From an uncultured Eubacteriales bacterium (GTDB lineage Bacteria; Bacillota; Clostridia; Oscillospirales; Oscillospiraceae): a stretch of 64,000 bases of DNA. Below the pieces are notes generated by a model. That model saw only the letters and a list, made by a program, of their open reading frames with translations. It did no database searches and was not told the origin of the DNA. The position numbers were made by a program, and so were the translations under genes. Where the stretch lies: positions 15,145 through 79,144 of the forward strand of contig UQSF01000011.1 in the NCBI GenBank assembly GCA_900543625.1, read 5' to 3'. Below, piece after piece: positions 24,771-34,432 of the stretch (position 1 is the stretch's first letter; each line of letters starts with the position of its first letter).

Positions 24771-27287
24771 TTGAAACAATTTGATGTCACCGGCATGAGC
24801 TGCGCCGCCTGCTCGGCGCGCGTGGAAAAGGCGGTGTCGCACGTGCCTGGCGTGACGGCGTGCGCGGTCAGCCTGCTGACAAATTCCATGGGCGTGGAGG
24901 GCACGGCGCCGGATCAGGCGATCATCGACGCGGTGCAGGCCGCGGGCTACGGCGCGTCCGTTCAGGGCGGGCAGACGCCCTCCGCGCCCGACGGCGACGC
25001 GCTCGCCGACCACGAGACGCCGAGACTGCGGCGCAGGCTCTGCTGGTCGCTGGGCTTTCTGCTCATCCTGATGTATTTTTCCATGGGGCACATGATGTGG
25101 GACTGGCCGCTGCCGGGCTTTTATGACGGCAACCACGTCGCCATGGGCCTGACGCAGCTGCTGCTGACGGTCATCATCATGGTCATCAACCAGAAGTTTT
25201 TCATCAGCGGCTACAAGGCGCTCTGGCATTGCGCGCCGAACATGGACACGCTCGTGGCGCTCGGCGCGACGGCGGCGTTTGTCTACAGCACGTATGCGCT
25301 CTTTGCCATGACGGGCGCGCAGGTGCGCGGCGATGCGCAGGCCGTCATGGGCTATATGCATGATTTTTACTTTGAGTCCGCCGCCATGATCCTCACGCTC
25401 ATCACGGTGGGCAAGACGCTTGAGGCGCGCGCCAAGGGCAAGACGACCGACGCGCTGCGCAGCCTCCTGCAGCTCGCGCCCAAGACCGCGACCGTGGAGC
25501 GCGGCGGCGCGGAGCTGACCGTGCCGATCGAGCAGGTGCGCCTGGGCGACGTGTTTCTCGTGCGGCCGGGGGAGCGCATCCCGGTCGACGGTGTGGTGCT
25601 CGACGGCACGAGCGCGGTCAACGAGGCGGCGCTCACCGGCGAGAGCATCCCGGCCGACAAAGCGCCGGGCGCAGCCGTGTCGGCCGCGACGGTGAACCAG
25701 TCCGGCTTTCTCAAATGCCGCGCCACGCGCGTCGGCGAGGACACGACCCTTGCGCAGATCATCCGCATGGTGCGCGACGCGGCGGCGACGAAAGCGCCGA
25801 TCGCCAAGATCGCGGACAAGGTGTCCGGCGTGTTCGTGCCGGCGGTCATGGGTGCTGCGCTCGTGACGTTTCTCGTCTGGCTGCTGCTCGGGCGCAGCGT
25901 GGGCTACGCGCTTGCGCGCGGCATCTCGGTGCTGGTCATCAGCTGCCCGTGCGCGCTCGGCCTCGCCACGCCGGTGGCGATCATGGTCGGCAGCGGCGTG
26001 GGCGCGAAAAACGGCGTCCTGTTCAAGACGGCGGCCTCCCTTGAGGAGACCGGCCGCATTCAGATCGTCGCGCTCGACAAGACCGGCACCGTCACCTCCG
26101 GCGAGCCCACGGTGACGGACATCTGCCCTGCCCCGGGCGTGACGGAGGCAGAGCTGCTGGGCGCGGCCTGCGCGCTCGAGCAAAAGAGCGAGCACCCGCT
26201 GGCCAAGGCCGTGCTGCGCCGCGCGCAGGCGGACGGGCTGACCGCCGCCGAGGTGACGGCGTTTCAGGCGCTGCCGGGCAGCGGGCTCCAGGCCATGCTC
26301 GACGGGCAGAAGCTTTGCGGCGGCAATGCGGACTTCATCCGCACCGCGGCGGCGCTCCCCGATGTCGTTTCGGTGCGCGCAGAGCAGCTCGCGGAGGAAG
26401 GCAAGACGCCGCTCTTTTTCGCGCGCGGCGGCAAGCTTCTCGGCGTCATCGCCGTCGCGGACGTGCTCAAGCCCGACAGTCCGCAGGCCATCCGTGCGCT
26501 GCAGAATATGGGCATCCGCGTCGTCATGCTCACGGGCGACAATGCGCGCACGGCCGAGGCCATCGGCGCGCAGGCGGGCGTGGACGAGGTGATCGCGGGC
26601 GTGCTGCCTGACGGCAAGGAGCGCGAGATCCGCCGCCTGAGCGCGCGCGGCAAGGTCGCCATGGTCGGCGACGGCATCAATGACGCACCGGCGCTCACGC
26701 GCGCGGACGTCGGCATCGCCATCGGCGCGGGTACGGACGTGGCCATCGACGCGGCCGACGTCGTGCTCGTCAACAGCCGCCTGAGCGATGTTCCGGCGGC
26801 CATCCGGCTCAGCCGCGCAACGCTGCGCAACATCCACGAAAACCTGTTCTGGGCATTTTTCTACAACACCATCGGCATCCCCATCGCGGCGGGTGTGTTC
26901 GTTCCGCTCGGCCTGACGCTCAGCCCCATGCTCGGCGCGGCGGCCATGAGCCTGTCGAGCTTTTGCGTGGTCACGAACGCCCTGCGCCTGAACCTGTTTG
27001 ACCTGCACGATGCACGTCGTGATCACAAACGTGCAAGCCATCTCAAAGAAGTACCGGAAATCAAGGAGGAAACCACAATGAAAAAGACCATTTCAATCGA
27101 AGGCATGATGTGCCCGCACTGCGAGGCGACCGTGAAGAAGGCGCTTGAGGCGCTGCCGGAAGTCACGGAGGCCGCCGTCAGCCACACGGCGGGCACCGCC
27201 GTCGTGACGCTCAGCGCGCCGGTGGACGACGCCGCGCTCAAGGCCGCGGTCGAGGCCAAGGACTACACCGTCACCGGCATCGCGTAA
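24771..27287 (+). CDS. copA: Copper-translocating P-type ATPase fused to a C-terminal CopZ-like domain
   Basis: An 838-residue P1B ATPase. The N-terminal HMA domain carries GMSCAAC. CPC (residues 392-394) lies in the transport helix. DKTGT with phosphorylated Asp436, SEHPLAK and GDGINDAPAL follow. After the last helix and a charged linker comes a second HMA domain with GMMCPHC. TTG 24771 lies 7 bases after AAGGAGGG; ATG 24744, overlapping the csoR stop, is the alternative. The last domain has its own AAGGAGG and ATG at 27078 in the same frame, so free 69-residue CopZ may also be made. Confidence 0.93.
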   Translation: MKQFDVTGMSCAACSARVEKAVSHVPGVTACAVSLLTNSMGVEGTAPDQAIIDAVQAAGYGASVQGGQTPSAPDGDALADHETPRLRRRLCWSLGFLLILMYFSMGHMMWDWPLPGFYDGNHVAMGLTQLLLTVIIMVINQKFFISGYKALWHCAPNMDTLVALGATAAFVYSTYALFAMTGAQVRGDAQAVMGYMHDFYFESAAMILTLITVGKTLEARAKGKTTDALRSLLQLAPKTATVERGGAELTVPIEQVRLGDVFLVRPGERIPVDGVVLDGTSAVNEAALTGESIPADKAPGAAVSAATVNQSGFLKCRATRVGEDTTLAQIIRMVRDAAATKAPIAKIADKVSGVFVPAVMGAALVTFLVWLLLGRSVGYALARGISVLVISCPCALGLATPVAIMVGSGVGAKNGVLFKTAASLEETGRIQIVALDKTGTVTSGEPTVTDICPAPGVTEAELLGAACALEQKSEHPLAKAVLRRAQADGLTAAEVTAFQALPGSGLQAMLDGQKLCGGNADFIRTAAALPDVVSVRAEQLAEEGKTPLFFARGGKLLGVIAVADVLKPDSPQAIRALQNMGIRVVMLTGDNARTAEAIGAQAGVDEVIAGVLPDGKEREIRRLSARGKVAMVGDGINDAPALTRADVGIAIGAGTDVAIDAADVVLVNSRLSDVPAAIRLSRATLRNIHENLFWAFFYNTIGIPIAAGVFVPLGLTLSPMLGAAAMSLSSFCVVTNALRLNLFDLHDARRDHKRASHLKEVPEIKEETTMKKTISIEGMMCPHCEATVKKALEALPEVTEAAVSHTAGTAVVTLSAPVDDAALKAAVEAKDYTVTGIA

Positions 27288-27304
27288 GCGCATCAGAGCA
27301 CGGC

Positions 27305-27342
27305 AAAGGCGTCCCCGTCCGGGGACGCCTTTGCTGTCTTTC
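27305..27342. terminator. Terminator between copA and the deacetylase
   Basis: Stem AAAGGCGTCCCC/GGGGACGCCTTT; usable by both converging genes. Confidence 0.8.
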
Positions 27343-27425
27343 GTTAGCGGCTCATGGCAGACGGCCGCCGCCCATGCACGCCGCCGCGCTTCGATCCGCC
27401 CGGGCGGGAAGCGTGGGGCGCGGTG

Positions 27426-28307
27426 TCAGCGCAGCGCCTGCAGCGCGCCGTCGATGCGGCTGAGGAGCATGTCCGGCTTCGTGCCGCGCCATACATGGAT
27501 CCGGTGCAGCAGCCGGAGCGTTTCCGGCTCGCCCTTGACCAGACGGTTCGCGCCGCCCTCGGTCGTGACCGTGACCTGAACGCCCAGTGCCTGCAGCACG
27601 CGCTCCGACAGCTCGGAATACGCGCCGTTGGGATAGGTGAACACGGGCAGCGGCGTGCCCGGCAGCCCGGCAAGCTGCTCTTGCGCGCGCGTGTAATCCT
27701 GCGTCAGCGCGGCGATGTAGTCGGACTCGGCTTCGCCGCGCATTTGCAGCACGCCGCGGCGGCAGCCCGCTCCGTCGACTGCGGTGACTTGGTGCATATC
27801 ATAGGAGTGGGTCGTGACCGTCAGGACGCCGCGCGCGACCCACGGGCGTGCATCCTCGAGCGAGAAGTGCGGCGTGATCGGGATATCGGTGTCCTTGTAG
27901 GTCGTGCGGCCGATGGAGACGCCGATCACGGCGATGTTGGCGCAAAAGCCGTATTTTTCGAGCAGCGGCGCCGCCAGATCCAGATTGTTCTGATAGCCGT
28001 CGTCCATGGTGATGAGCAGGGGCTTTTCCGGCAGCTTGCCGTCCCCGTTGACAAATTCGATCAGATCGGCATAGCCGACGGACGTATAGCCCGCGTCCCG
28101 CAGGGCGCTGAGCTGACGCGCAAACTCGGATGCCGGCGTGCACAGGGAGCCGGTGTCCGCTTCGTCTTCGGTGAAGGCGTGGTACATGAGGATCGCGACA
28201 TCGGCGGTTTCGGTGCGCGGGGCACAGGCCGTTACAAGGATGGCCAGCAGCACGCAGAGCCCCAGCAGGGCGGCAAGCGCGGCGGCGGCCCGTTTTCTCA
28301 TCGACAT
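27426..28307 (-). CDS. Polysaccharide deacetylase family lipoprotein or anchored protein
   Basis: A 293-residue NodB-type deacetylase. The N-terminal hydrophobic segment ends LVTAC, which fits a lipobox, so it is probably lipid-anchored outside the cell. The catalytic block starts VAILMYHAF, and LLITMDDGYQNN supplies the Asp-Asp metal motif; TTHSYDMHQ supplies the metal-binding His. Members remove acetyl groups from peptidoglycan or other surface polysaccharide. AAGGAG precedes ATG 28307. Confidence 0.88.
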   Translation of the reverse strand: MSMRKRAAAALAALLGLCVLLAILVTACAPRTETADVAILMYHAFTEDEADTGSLCTPASEFARQLSALRDAGYTSVGYADLIEFVNGDGKLPEKPLLITMDDGYQNNLDLAAPLLEKYGFCANIAVIGVSIGRTTYKDTDIPITPHFSLEDARPWVARGVLTVTTHSYDMHQVTAVDGAGCRRGVLQMRGEAESDYIAALTQDYTRAQEQLAGLPGTPLPVFTYPNGAYSELSERVLQALGVQVTVTTEGGANRLVKGEPETLRLLHRIHVWRGTKPDMLLSRIDGALQALR

Positions 28308-28438
28308 GGCAGACTCCTTGCAGTGTTATAAAAGGCAGACATCCGTGCCCGCCTTTCCAAAAGCTGCATATATTATACCATGCGGCACGCCGCGCCGCAA
28401 GGCACAAGCGCCTTACGCGCCGTCGGATGCCCGGCGCA

Positions 28439-28476
28439 TAAAAAAATAACCGGATCACCATCGGTGATCCGGTTAT
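28439..28476 (-). terminator. Terminator of tRNA-Arg(ACG)
   Basis: Stem AATAACCGGATCACC/GGTGATCCGGTTATT followed on the minus strand by a T tract. Confidence 0.9.
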
Positions 28477-28553
28477 TGGCACGCCGTGAGGGATTCGAAC
28501 CCCCGGCCTTCTGGTCCGTAGCCAGACGCTCTATCCAGCTGAGCTAACGGCGC
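28477..28553 (-). tRNA. tRNA-Arg (anticodon ACG)
   Basis: On the minus strand: acceptor GCGCCGT, D arm GCTCAGCTGGATAGAGC, anticodon stem TCTGG/CCAGA around loop CTACGGA, T loop GGTTCGAATCC, and encoded CCA. It decodes CGN codons after A34 deamination. The promoter is at 28580-28608. Confidence 0.95.
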
Positions 28554-28579
28554 TTAGTGCGCTCCTAACGCGCCTAAGT

Positions 28580-28608
28580 ATAATAGCATAGCCCTGCCGG
28601 AATTGCAA
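28580..28608 (-). promoter_or_regulatory. Promoter of tRNA-Arg(ACG)
   Basis: On the minus strand TTGCAA (28603-28608), a 17-bp spacer and TATTAT (28580-28585). Confidence 0.75.
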
Positions 28609-28642
28609 GCCCTTTTTTAAAAATATTTTCCCCGTCGCGTTT

Positions 28643-28840
28643 TTACCAGCCCATCGTGTCGCGGATCGTGTCCGTCACGTCGCTGACCGTGCGCACGGCG
28701 TCGGCCACGATGCCGTTGGCGCGCTTTTTCTGCGGCTGCATCATCAGGCCCGCCGCCGCGCCGACCGCCATGCCGACGCCCAGCCCGATGCCCATGCCCT
28801 TGGCAAACTGCGCGGCGCACATTTTGCTGTCTCTGCTCAT
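28643..28840 (-). CDS. Small YtxH-like membrane protein
   Basis: A 65-residue protein starting MSRDSKMCAAQFAKGMGIGL. A glycine-rich hydrophobic helix (about residues 14-33) is followed by a basic, amphipathic tail, as in YtxH-domain proteins. AAGGAGG lies 8 bases before ATG 28840. The same frame extends upstream into the next promoter region and is not coding there. Function unknown. Confidence 0.65.
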   Translation of the reverse strand: MSRDSKMCAAQFAKGMGIGLGVGMAVGAAAGLMMQPQKKRANGIVADAVRTVSDVTDTIRDTMGW

Positions 28841-29012
28841 GCTTTTGCCTCCTTCCGCAGCAAGGCTGCTGCGCGGATAGTATGCGCGCGGCGCGAAAAG
28901 CCATGCGCGGCACGCAAATGCAGTTTCTGGATTGCTTCCCGCCCGCTGTCGGTGGTATACTACTTTTACGATAGCTTTCAAATTTTCTTCCGATCGAATG
29001 GGAGGGACAGGT

Positions 29013-29786
29013 ATGATCCTGCGTATTCTGGCCGTGGGCGACGTTGTGGGCGCGCCCGGCCTTGCATTTTTGGCCGAGCACCTGCGCGCCTTCAAGGAGC
29101 AGGAGCACATCGATTTCACGGTCGTCAACGGCGAAAACGCCAACGTCGTCGGCGTCACGCCAAAGCAGGCGGATGCGATCTTTGCCGCCGGCGCGGACGT
29201 CGTCACGCTCGGCAACCACACGTGGATGCGCTACGAGCTGCAGCCGTATCTCGAGCAGAAAAAGCGCATCCTGCGTCCGGCAAACTTCGCGCCGCAGTGC
29301 CCGGGGCGCGGCTGGGGCGAGTATTCCGTGCGCGGCGGGCCGATCTGCGTCATCAACCTCATGGGGCGCTTCACGCTCGATGCGAACACGGATAACCCGT
29401 TTCTCGTCGTGGACGACATTCTGGAGCAGACGCAGGCGAAGATCATCCTCGTCGACATGCACGCCGAGGCCACGAGCGAAAAGCGCGCCATGGGCTTTTA
29501 TCTCGACGGGCGCGTGACGGCCGTCTGGGGCACGCACACGCACGTGCAGACCTCGGACGCCGAGGTGCTGCCCGAGGGCACGGGCTACCTGACCGACCTC
29601 GGCATGACGGGGCCGGCCAACGCCGTGCTCGGCATCGCGCCGGAGCAGTCGATCGGCAAGTTCCTCGGTGACCCGCCGCGCCGCTATGAGGCCGCCATGG
29701 GCGCGGCCAAGCTCGAGGGCGCGATCTTTGAGGTTGACAGCGACACCGGCCTGTGCCGCGATGTGCGGCCGGTGCGCCTGAGATGA
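29013..29786 (+). CDS. ymdB: TIGR00282-family metallophosphoesterase (YmdB-like)
   Basis: A 257-residue cyclic-nucleotide phosphodiesterase-like enzyme. The di-metal ligands are visible in LAVGDVVG, FTVVNGEN, TLGNHTW, VDMHAEATSEK and WGTHTHVQTSD. Bacillus YmdB cleaves 2',3'-cAMP and affects motility and biofilm choice. GGGAGGGACAG precedes ATG 29013. TTGCTT (28932), an 18-bp spacer and TATACT (28956) form a likely promoter. It overlaps the next gene by 4 bases. Confidence 0.93.
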   Translation: MILRILAVGDVVGAPGLAFLAEHLRAFKEQEHIDFTVVNGENANVVGVTPKQADAIFAAGADVVTLGNHTWMRYELQPYLEQKKRILRPANFAPQCPGRGWGEYSVRGGPICVINLMGRFTLDANTDNPFLVVDDILEQTQAKIILVDMHAEATSEKRAMGFYLDGRVTAVWGTHTHVQTSDAEVLPEGTGYLTDLGMTGPANAVLGIAPEQSIGKFLGDPPRRYEAAMGAAKLEGAIFEVDSDTGLCRDVRPVRLR

Positions 29787-30886
29787 GCGTGCGCATTCTG
29801 CACGCGGCGGATCTGCACCTTGATTCGCCGTTTGAGGCGCTCTCCGGCGCGCAGGCGGCGCAGCGCCGCCGGGAGCAGCGCGACCTTCTGCGCGCCCTGC
29901 CGGAGCTGGCCAGGGCGCACGGCGCGCAGATCATCCTGCTCGCGGGCGACCTGCTCGACAGCGGCAGCCCCTATCCCGAGACGGCGAAGGCGCTCGCCGA
30001 GACGTTTGCCGGCTGCGCTTCGGAGGTGTTTCTCGCGCCCGGAAACCACGACTATTACAGCGCGGGCGCGCCGTATGCGCGCCTGACGTTTCCGGAGAAC
30101 GTACATATCTTCCGCACACAGCGCATCGAGGCCGTCGCGCTGCCGGAGCTGGGCGTGCGCGTCTGGGGCGCGGCGTTTACCGACAGCCGCTGTCCCGCGC
30201 TGCTGCGGGGATTTTCCGTGCCGAAAGAGCCGGGGCTGCTGGACGTTTTGTGTATGCACGCGGAGGTGGGAAATCCCGCCTCGGCGTATAACCCCGTGTC
30301 GGCGGCGGACCTTGCGCACAGCGGGCTGGACTACGCCGCCTTCGGCCACACGCACCGCTTCGGCGGCGTGCAGCGCGCCGGGGGCACGGTGTATGCGTGG
30401 CCGGGCTGCATGGAAGGGCGCGGCTTTGACGAGACAGGGGAAAAGGGCGTGCTGCTCGTGGACGTCGCCGCAGGCGATGTGCAGGCGCAGTTTTTGCCCG
30501 TGCCCGGGCGGCGGTATGAGATCCTGCGCGTCGATGTCACGGATGCAGACCCCATGCAGGCGGTGTGTGCCGCGCTGCCGGAGGGGGCTGCGCGCAATAT
30601 CTTCCGCATCGTGCTCACGGGTGAGACCGACCGCGTACCGAGCCCCGCTGCGCTGCGCGCAGCGCTCGAGGGGCAGGTGTTCGCCATGCAGCTGCGCGAC
30701 GAGACGCGCGCATGCCGGGATCTCTGGGCGCGCGCGGGTGAGGGCACGCTGCGCGGACAGTTTCTCGCGCAGCTCAAGCAAAAATACGACGCGGCGGACT
30801 CCGACCGCGACCGAGAGACGATCGTCATGGCCGCGCGCTGGGGGCTCGCGGCACTGGACCACGATGAGGAGGTGGTGACGCTGTGA
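29783..30886 (+). CDS. Metallophosphoesterase, SbcD/YhaO-like DNA repair exonuclease subunit
   Basis: A 367-residue protein with the calcineurin-like motifs ILHAADLHLDSPF, LLAGDLLD, APGNHDYY and AAFGHTHRFG. The start ATG 29783 overlaps the ymdB stop. The next gene encodes the partner ATPase and overlaps by 4 bases, as in yhaO-yhaN of Bacillus. The pair probably forms an SbcCD-like nuclease complex acting on DNA ends or structured DNA. Confidence 0.88.
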   Translation: MSVRILHAADLHLDSPFEALSGAQAAQRRREQRDLLRALPELARAHGAQIILLAGDLLDSGSPYPETAKALAETFAGCASEVFLAPGNHDYYSAGAPYARLTFPENVHIFRTQRIEAVALPELGVRVWGAAFTDSRCPALLRGFSVPKEPGLLDVLCMHAEVGNPASAYNPVSAADLAHSGLDYAAFGHTHRFGGVQRAGGTVYAWPGCMEGRGFDETGEKGVLLVDVAAGDVQAQFLPVPGRRYEILRVDVTDADPMQAVCAALPEGAARNIFRIVLTGETDRVPSPAALRAALEGQVFAMQLRDETRACRDLWARAGEGTLRGQFLAQLKQKYDAADSDRDRETIVMAARWGLAALDHDEEVVTL

Positions 30887-32805
30887 TCATCCGGCATATG
30901 CAGGGCACGTTCGGCACGCTCGACGGTGAGCAGCTGCGGCTCGACACGGGGCTGAATATCATCTATGCGCCGAATGAGAGCGGCAAGAGCACGTGGTGCG
31001 CCTTCCTGCGCGCCATGCTCTACGGGATCGACACGTCCCAGCGCGCCCGCGCGGGCTTCGTGCCCGACAAGCAGAAATATGCGCCCTGGAGCGGCAAGCC
31101 CATGGCGGGCGAGCTCGAGCTCGAGCAGGACGGCAAGCGCATCACGATCCGCCGCTGGACGGAGGCGAAGAGCGCGCCGATGCGCGCCTTTTCGGCGGTG
31201 TACACGGGCACGGATATCCCGGTGCCGGGGCTGACGGCGACGGACGCGGGCGAGCAGCTCACGGGCGTGTCGGCGGAGGTGTTCCAGCGCAGCGCGTTCA
31301 TCGGGCAGGGCGGCCTCGTCGTGACCGGCACGCCCGAGCTCGAGCGGCGCATCTCCGCCATCGTGACCTCCGGCGAGGAGGCCAGCTCCTACACCGAGGC
31401 CGATGCGCAGCTGCGCGCGTGGCTGCGCCGCCGCCGCAGCGGACAGCACGGCGCGCTGCCGGAGCTGGAGGGCCGCATCACGACGGTGGAAGAGCAGCTG
31501 CACCGCCTCGAGCGCAACGCGCAGGAGCAGGCTGCCTGTGCCGCCGAGCTGCGGGAGACGGAGGCGGAGCTGCAGACCGTCACCGATCAGATGAACGCCG
31601 CCCGCCAGCGGCAGCGCCGCGCGGCGCTGAGCAGCATGGGCGAGGAAAAATCCAACCTGCGCCTGCTCGAGCAGACGCTCGAGCAGGCGCGGCGCGACGC
31701 CGCGGCCAGGCGCACCGCGCTCGAGCAGACGCACTTCGGCGTGCAGACGCCGGACGAAGCGGGCGAGATCGCCGAGCGCGACGCGCAGCGGGCACAGGCG
31801 CTCTCCGACACGGCGGCGCACGGCGGCAAGCCGTATTTCTGGATCGCGGCGCTCGTGCTCGCGGCACTGTGCGCCGTGCTGGGCTATCTGGTGGCGCAGC
31901 CGCTGTACTATGCGGCCATCGCGCTGGCGGCCGCGGCGCTCGTGCTGCTGATCGCGGCGGCAAACGGCAGGCAGCGCGCGCAGCAGGCGTCCGCCGCGCT
32001 CGGAAAGCTCCTGCGCAGCTACGGCGTGCAGGATGCGGACGGCATTTACTATCAGGCGGAAGTGCACCGCGCCGCTTACCGCGCGTGCGCCGCCGCCATG
32101 GAGACCGAGCGGCGCGCCGCCGCCGCGCTCGAGGATGCGCGCGAGCACCAGTGCGAGACGCACGAGCGGCTGCTGCAAAGCCTCGATTTTGAGAGCGGCA
32201 CGGGCGAGGCCGCCGCGCTCTATCAGCGCAGGAGCGCGCTTGAGAGCGTGCGCACGCGCCTGCGCACACAGCAGGCGCAGCTCACGGGTGCGGCGCTCGC
32301 CGTCGGCGACCCGATGGCGCTCAAGTGCGAGCACGCGCAGCTTCTCGAGCAGCGCGACGCACTCGAGCGGCAGTATGCCGCGCTCGCGCTTGCGATCGAG
32401 ACGCTCGGCCGCGCCGATGCCGAGCTGCAGAGCCGCTTTTCCCCGCAGCTTGCACAGAAGGCGGCCGACTACATGGACTACCTCACCGGCGGCCGCTACG
32501 ATGAGCTCGTGCTTGCGCGCGACCTGTCGGCCAAGGCACGCAGCGCCGATGACCCGACGCCGCGCGACACGGCCTATCTCTCGGCGGGAACGGCGGATCT
32601 GCTGTACCTGTCCGTGCGTCTGGCGCTGTGCGAGCTGACGTGCCCGACGGACGATCCGTGCCCGCTCGTGCTCGACGACACGCTCGTGAATTTTGACGAC
32701 GCGCGCGCCAAGCGCGCCATGGCGCTCTTCCGGGAGATCGCGCAGCACCGGCAGGTCATCCTCTTTACCTGCCACGAGCGCGACTGTCCCGCGCGGGAGC
32801 AATGA
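30883..32805 (+). CDS. AAA-family ATPase, YhaN/SbcC-like
   Basis: A 640-residue ATPase. Walker A is NIIYAPNESGKST near residue 30; the signature and Walker B region are near the end (PLVLDDTLVNFDD). Two adjacent hydrophobic helices lie in the middle (about residues 320-370), flanked by coiled coil, as in YhaN. This is shorter than SbcC and membrane-associated. It starts with GTG 30883, after GAGGAGG, overlapping the upstream nuclease gene. Confidence 0.88.
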   Translation: MIIRHMQGTFGTLDGEQLRLDTGLNIIYAPNESGKSTWCAFLRAMLYGIDTSQRARAGFVPDKQKYAPWSGKPMAGELELEQDGKRITIRRWTEAKSAPMRAFSAVYTGTDIPVPGLTATDAGEQLTGVSAEVFQRSAFIGQGGLVVTGTPELERRISAIVTSGEEASSYTEADAQLRAWLRRRRSGQHGALPELEGRITTVEEQLHRLERNAQEQAACAAELRETEAELQTVTDQMNAARQRQRRAALSSMGEEKSNLRLLEQTLEQARRDAAARRTALEQTHFGVQTPDEAGEIAERDAQRAQALSDTAAHGGKPYFWIAALVLAALCAVLGYLVAQPLYYAAIALAAAALVLLIAAANGRQRAQQASAALGKLLRSYGVQDADGIYYQAEVHRAAYRACAAAMETERRAAAALEDAREHQCETHERLLQSLDFESGTGEAAALYQRRSALESVRTRLRTQQAQLTGAALAVGDPMALKCEHAQLLEQRDALERQYAALALAIETLGRADAELQSRFSPQLAQKAADYMDYLTGGRYDELVLARDLSAKARSADDPTPRDTAYLSAGTADLLYLSVRLALCELTCPTDDPCPLVLDDTLVNFDDARAKRAMALFREIAQHRQVILFTCHERDCPAREQ

Positions 32806-32820
32806 CGCTGGGATCTCAAA

Positions 32821-32852
32821 GCCGGACACGGGACGCCCGTGTCCGGCTTTTT
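32821..32852 (+). terminator. Terminator of the ymdB-yhaO-yhaN operon
   Basis: A 12-bp stem (GCCGGACACGGG/CCCGTGTCCGGC) followed by five T residues. Confidence 0.9.
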
Positions 32853-32856
32853 GCCG

Positions 32857-32885
32857 TTGACAGGCGCAGTGAATCGCGGTATACT
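32857..32885 (+). promoter_or_regulatory. Promoter of the purine permease gene
   Basis: TTGACA (32857-32862), a 17-bp spacer and TATACT (32880-32885). The leader is only about 45 bases, so there is no room for a purine riboswitch. Confidence 0.85.
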
Positions 32886-32934
32886 GACGACGTTTTGCGT
32901 TTTCCGGCAAAAACTATATGGAGAGGGGATCTCA

Positions 32935-34362
32935 ATGGAAAAGATCTTTCATCTGAAAGAAAACAACACCACCGTACGCACGGAGATCGTCGCCGGTCTG
33001 ACGACGTTTATGACCATGGCGTACATCATCGCGCTCAACCCGAACCTGCTGACCGGCTTCGGCGCTCAGGGCGGCTCGCAGCTCTGGAACGGCGTGTTCC
33101 TTGCCACGTGCATCGCCTCCGCCATCGGCACGCTCGTCATGGCGTTCGCGGCCAACAAGCCCTTTGCCATGGCGCCCGGCATGGGACTCAACAGCTTCTT
33201 TGCCGTCGTCGTGGCCAACATCGTCACCCTGACCGGCATGAGCTACCTGCAGTCGTTCCAGACGGCGCTGTGCATCATCCTCATCGAGGGCATCGTGTTC
33301 ATCGTGCTCTCGGTGCTCAAGGTGCGCGAGAAGATCGTCGAGGCCATTCCGCTCGGCATCCGGCTCGGCATCGCGCCGGCCATCGGCCTCATGCTGCTCA
33401 ACATCGGCATCGGCTCCAACGCCGGCGTGTACTCGAGCGACGGCGGCACGTTTTACGTCATGCGCGATTTCTTCGGCGCGCTCACGCCCAGCCTCGCCAA
33501 GGCCAACATGGGCGACGGCTACCCGCAGATGGTGCTCACGGTCGTGACCATGTTTATCGGCCTGTTTCTGATCGTGCTCTTCGCGCACAAGAAGGTCAAG
33601 GGCTCCGTGCTGCTGGGCATGCTCTGCGCGTCCGGCATCTACTGGGCGGGTGAGGCCATCTTCCTGCACACGAACCCGTTCGCGGCGCTCAAGGGCGCGT
33701 CGTTCGTGCCTGCGTTCGGCGATATGGCCGCAACGACCCTGTTCAAGTTCGACTTTGCCGCCCTCGGCGAGATCGGCTGGTTCACGGTCGTGACGCTCGT
33801 CATCACGTTCTGCATCATTGACATGTTCGACACCATCGGCACCCTCGTCGGCACGGCGAGCCGCGCCGGCATGGTCGACAAGGACGGCAATATGCCGCGT
33901 ATGCGCGAGGCGCTGCTGGCCGACGCCGTCGGCACCGTCACGGGCGCGTGCACCGGCACGTCCACGGTCACGACGTTTGTCGAGTCTGCCTCCGGCGTGG
34001 AGGCCGGCGGCCGCACGGGCCTGACCGCCCTGACGACCGGCCTGCTCTTCCTTGCGAGTATGTTCCTCGCGCCCATCGCCGCCATCATCCCCGCCGCCGC
34101 GACCAGCTCCGCGCTCATCTACGTCGGCCTGCTGATGCTCGGCGGTCTCAAGAAGATCGACTTTGACGACATTTATCAGAGTCTGCCGGTGGCCATCATG
34201 CTCATCTCCATGCCGATCTCCGGCTCGATCGGTCACGGCATCGGTCTGGGTCTGATCAGCTATTCCGTGCTCAAGCTCTGCACGGGCAAGGGCAAGGATG
34301 TTTCGCTGCTGACATATGTCATCTCGCTGATCTTCCTTGTGAAATTCTTCCTCGTTGCCTGA
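32935..34362 (+). CDS. NCS2-family purine permease (AzgA/PbuG-like)
   Basis: A 475-residue polytopic importer of the AzgA branch: TTFMTMAYIIALNPNLL at the start, PGMGLNSFFA, and the substrate-site segments DMFDTIGTLVGTA and GTSTVTTFVESASGVEAGGR. AzgA proteins import adenine, guanine or hypoxanthine with protons. ATG 32935 follows GGAGAGGGG. Confidence 0.92.
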   Translation: MEKIFHLKENNTTVRTEIVAGLTTFMTMAYIIALNPNLLTGFGAQGGSQLWNGVFLATCIASAIGTLVMAFAANKPFAMAPGMGLNSFFAVVVANIVTLTGMSYLQSFQTALCIILIEGIVFIVLSVLKVREKIVEAIPLGIRLGIAPAIGLMLLNIGIGSNAGVYSSDGGTFYVMRDFFGALTPSLAKANMGDGYPQMVLTVVTMFIGLFLIVLFAHKKVKGSVLLGMLCASGIYWAGEAIFLHTNPFAALKGASFVPAFGDMAATTLFKFDFAALGEIGWFTVVTLVITFCIIDMFDTIGTLVGTASRAGMVDKDGNMPRMREALLADAVGTVTGACTGTSTVTTFVESASGVEAGGRTGLTALTTGLLFLASMFLAPIAAIIPAAATSSALIYVGLLMLGGLKKIDFDDIYQSLPVAIMLISMPISGSIGHGIGLGLISYSVLKLCTGKGKDVSLLTYVISLIFLVKFFLVA

Positions 34363-34384
34363 GGAAACATATCTGTCCGCCCAT

Positions 34385-34417
34385 CCGGGCGCGTCTTGAT
34401 TGACGCGCCCGGTTTTT
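34385..34417 (+). terminator. Terminator of the purine permease gene
   Basis: An 11-bp stem (CCGGGCGCGTC/GACGCGCCCGG) followed by five T residues. Confidence 0.9.
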
Positions 34418-34432
34418 GCAGCCTTACGAAGA

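Noticed and set aside
32886..32934. Purine riboswitch upstream of the AzgA-type permease
   Set aside because: Only about 45 bases separate the promoter and the start codon, and no purine aptamer motif is present.
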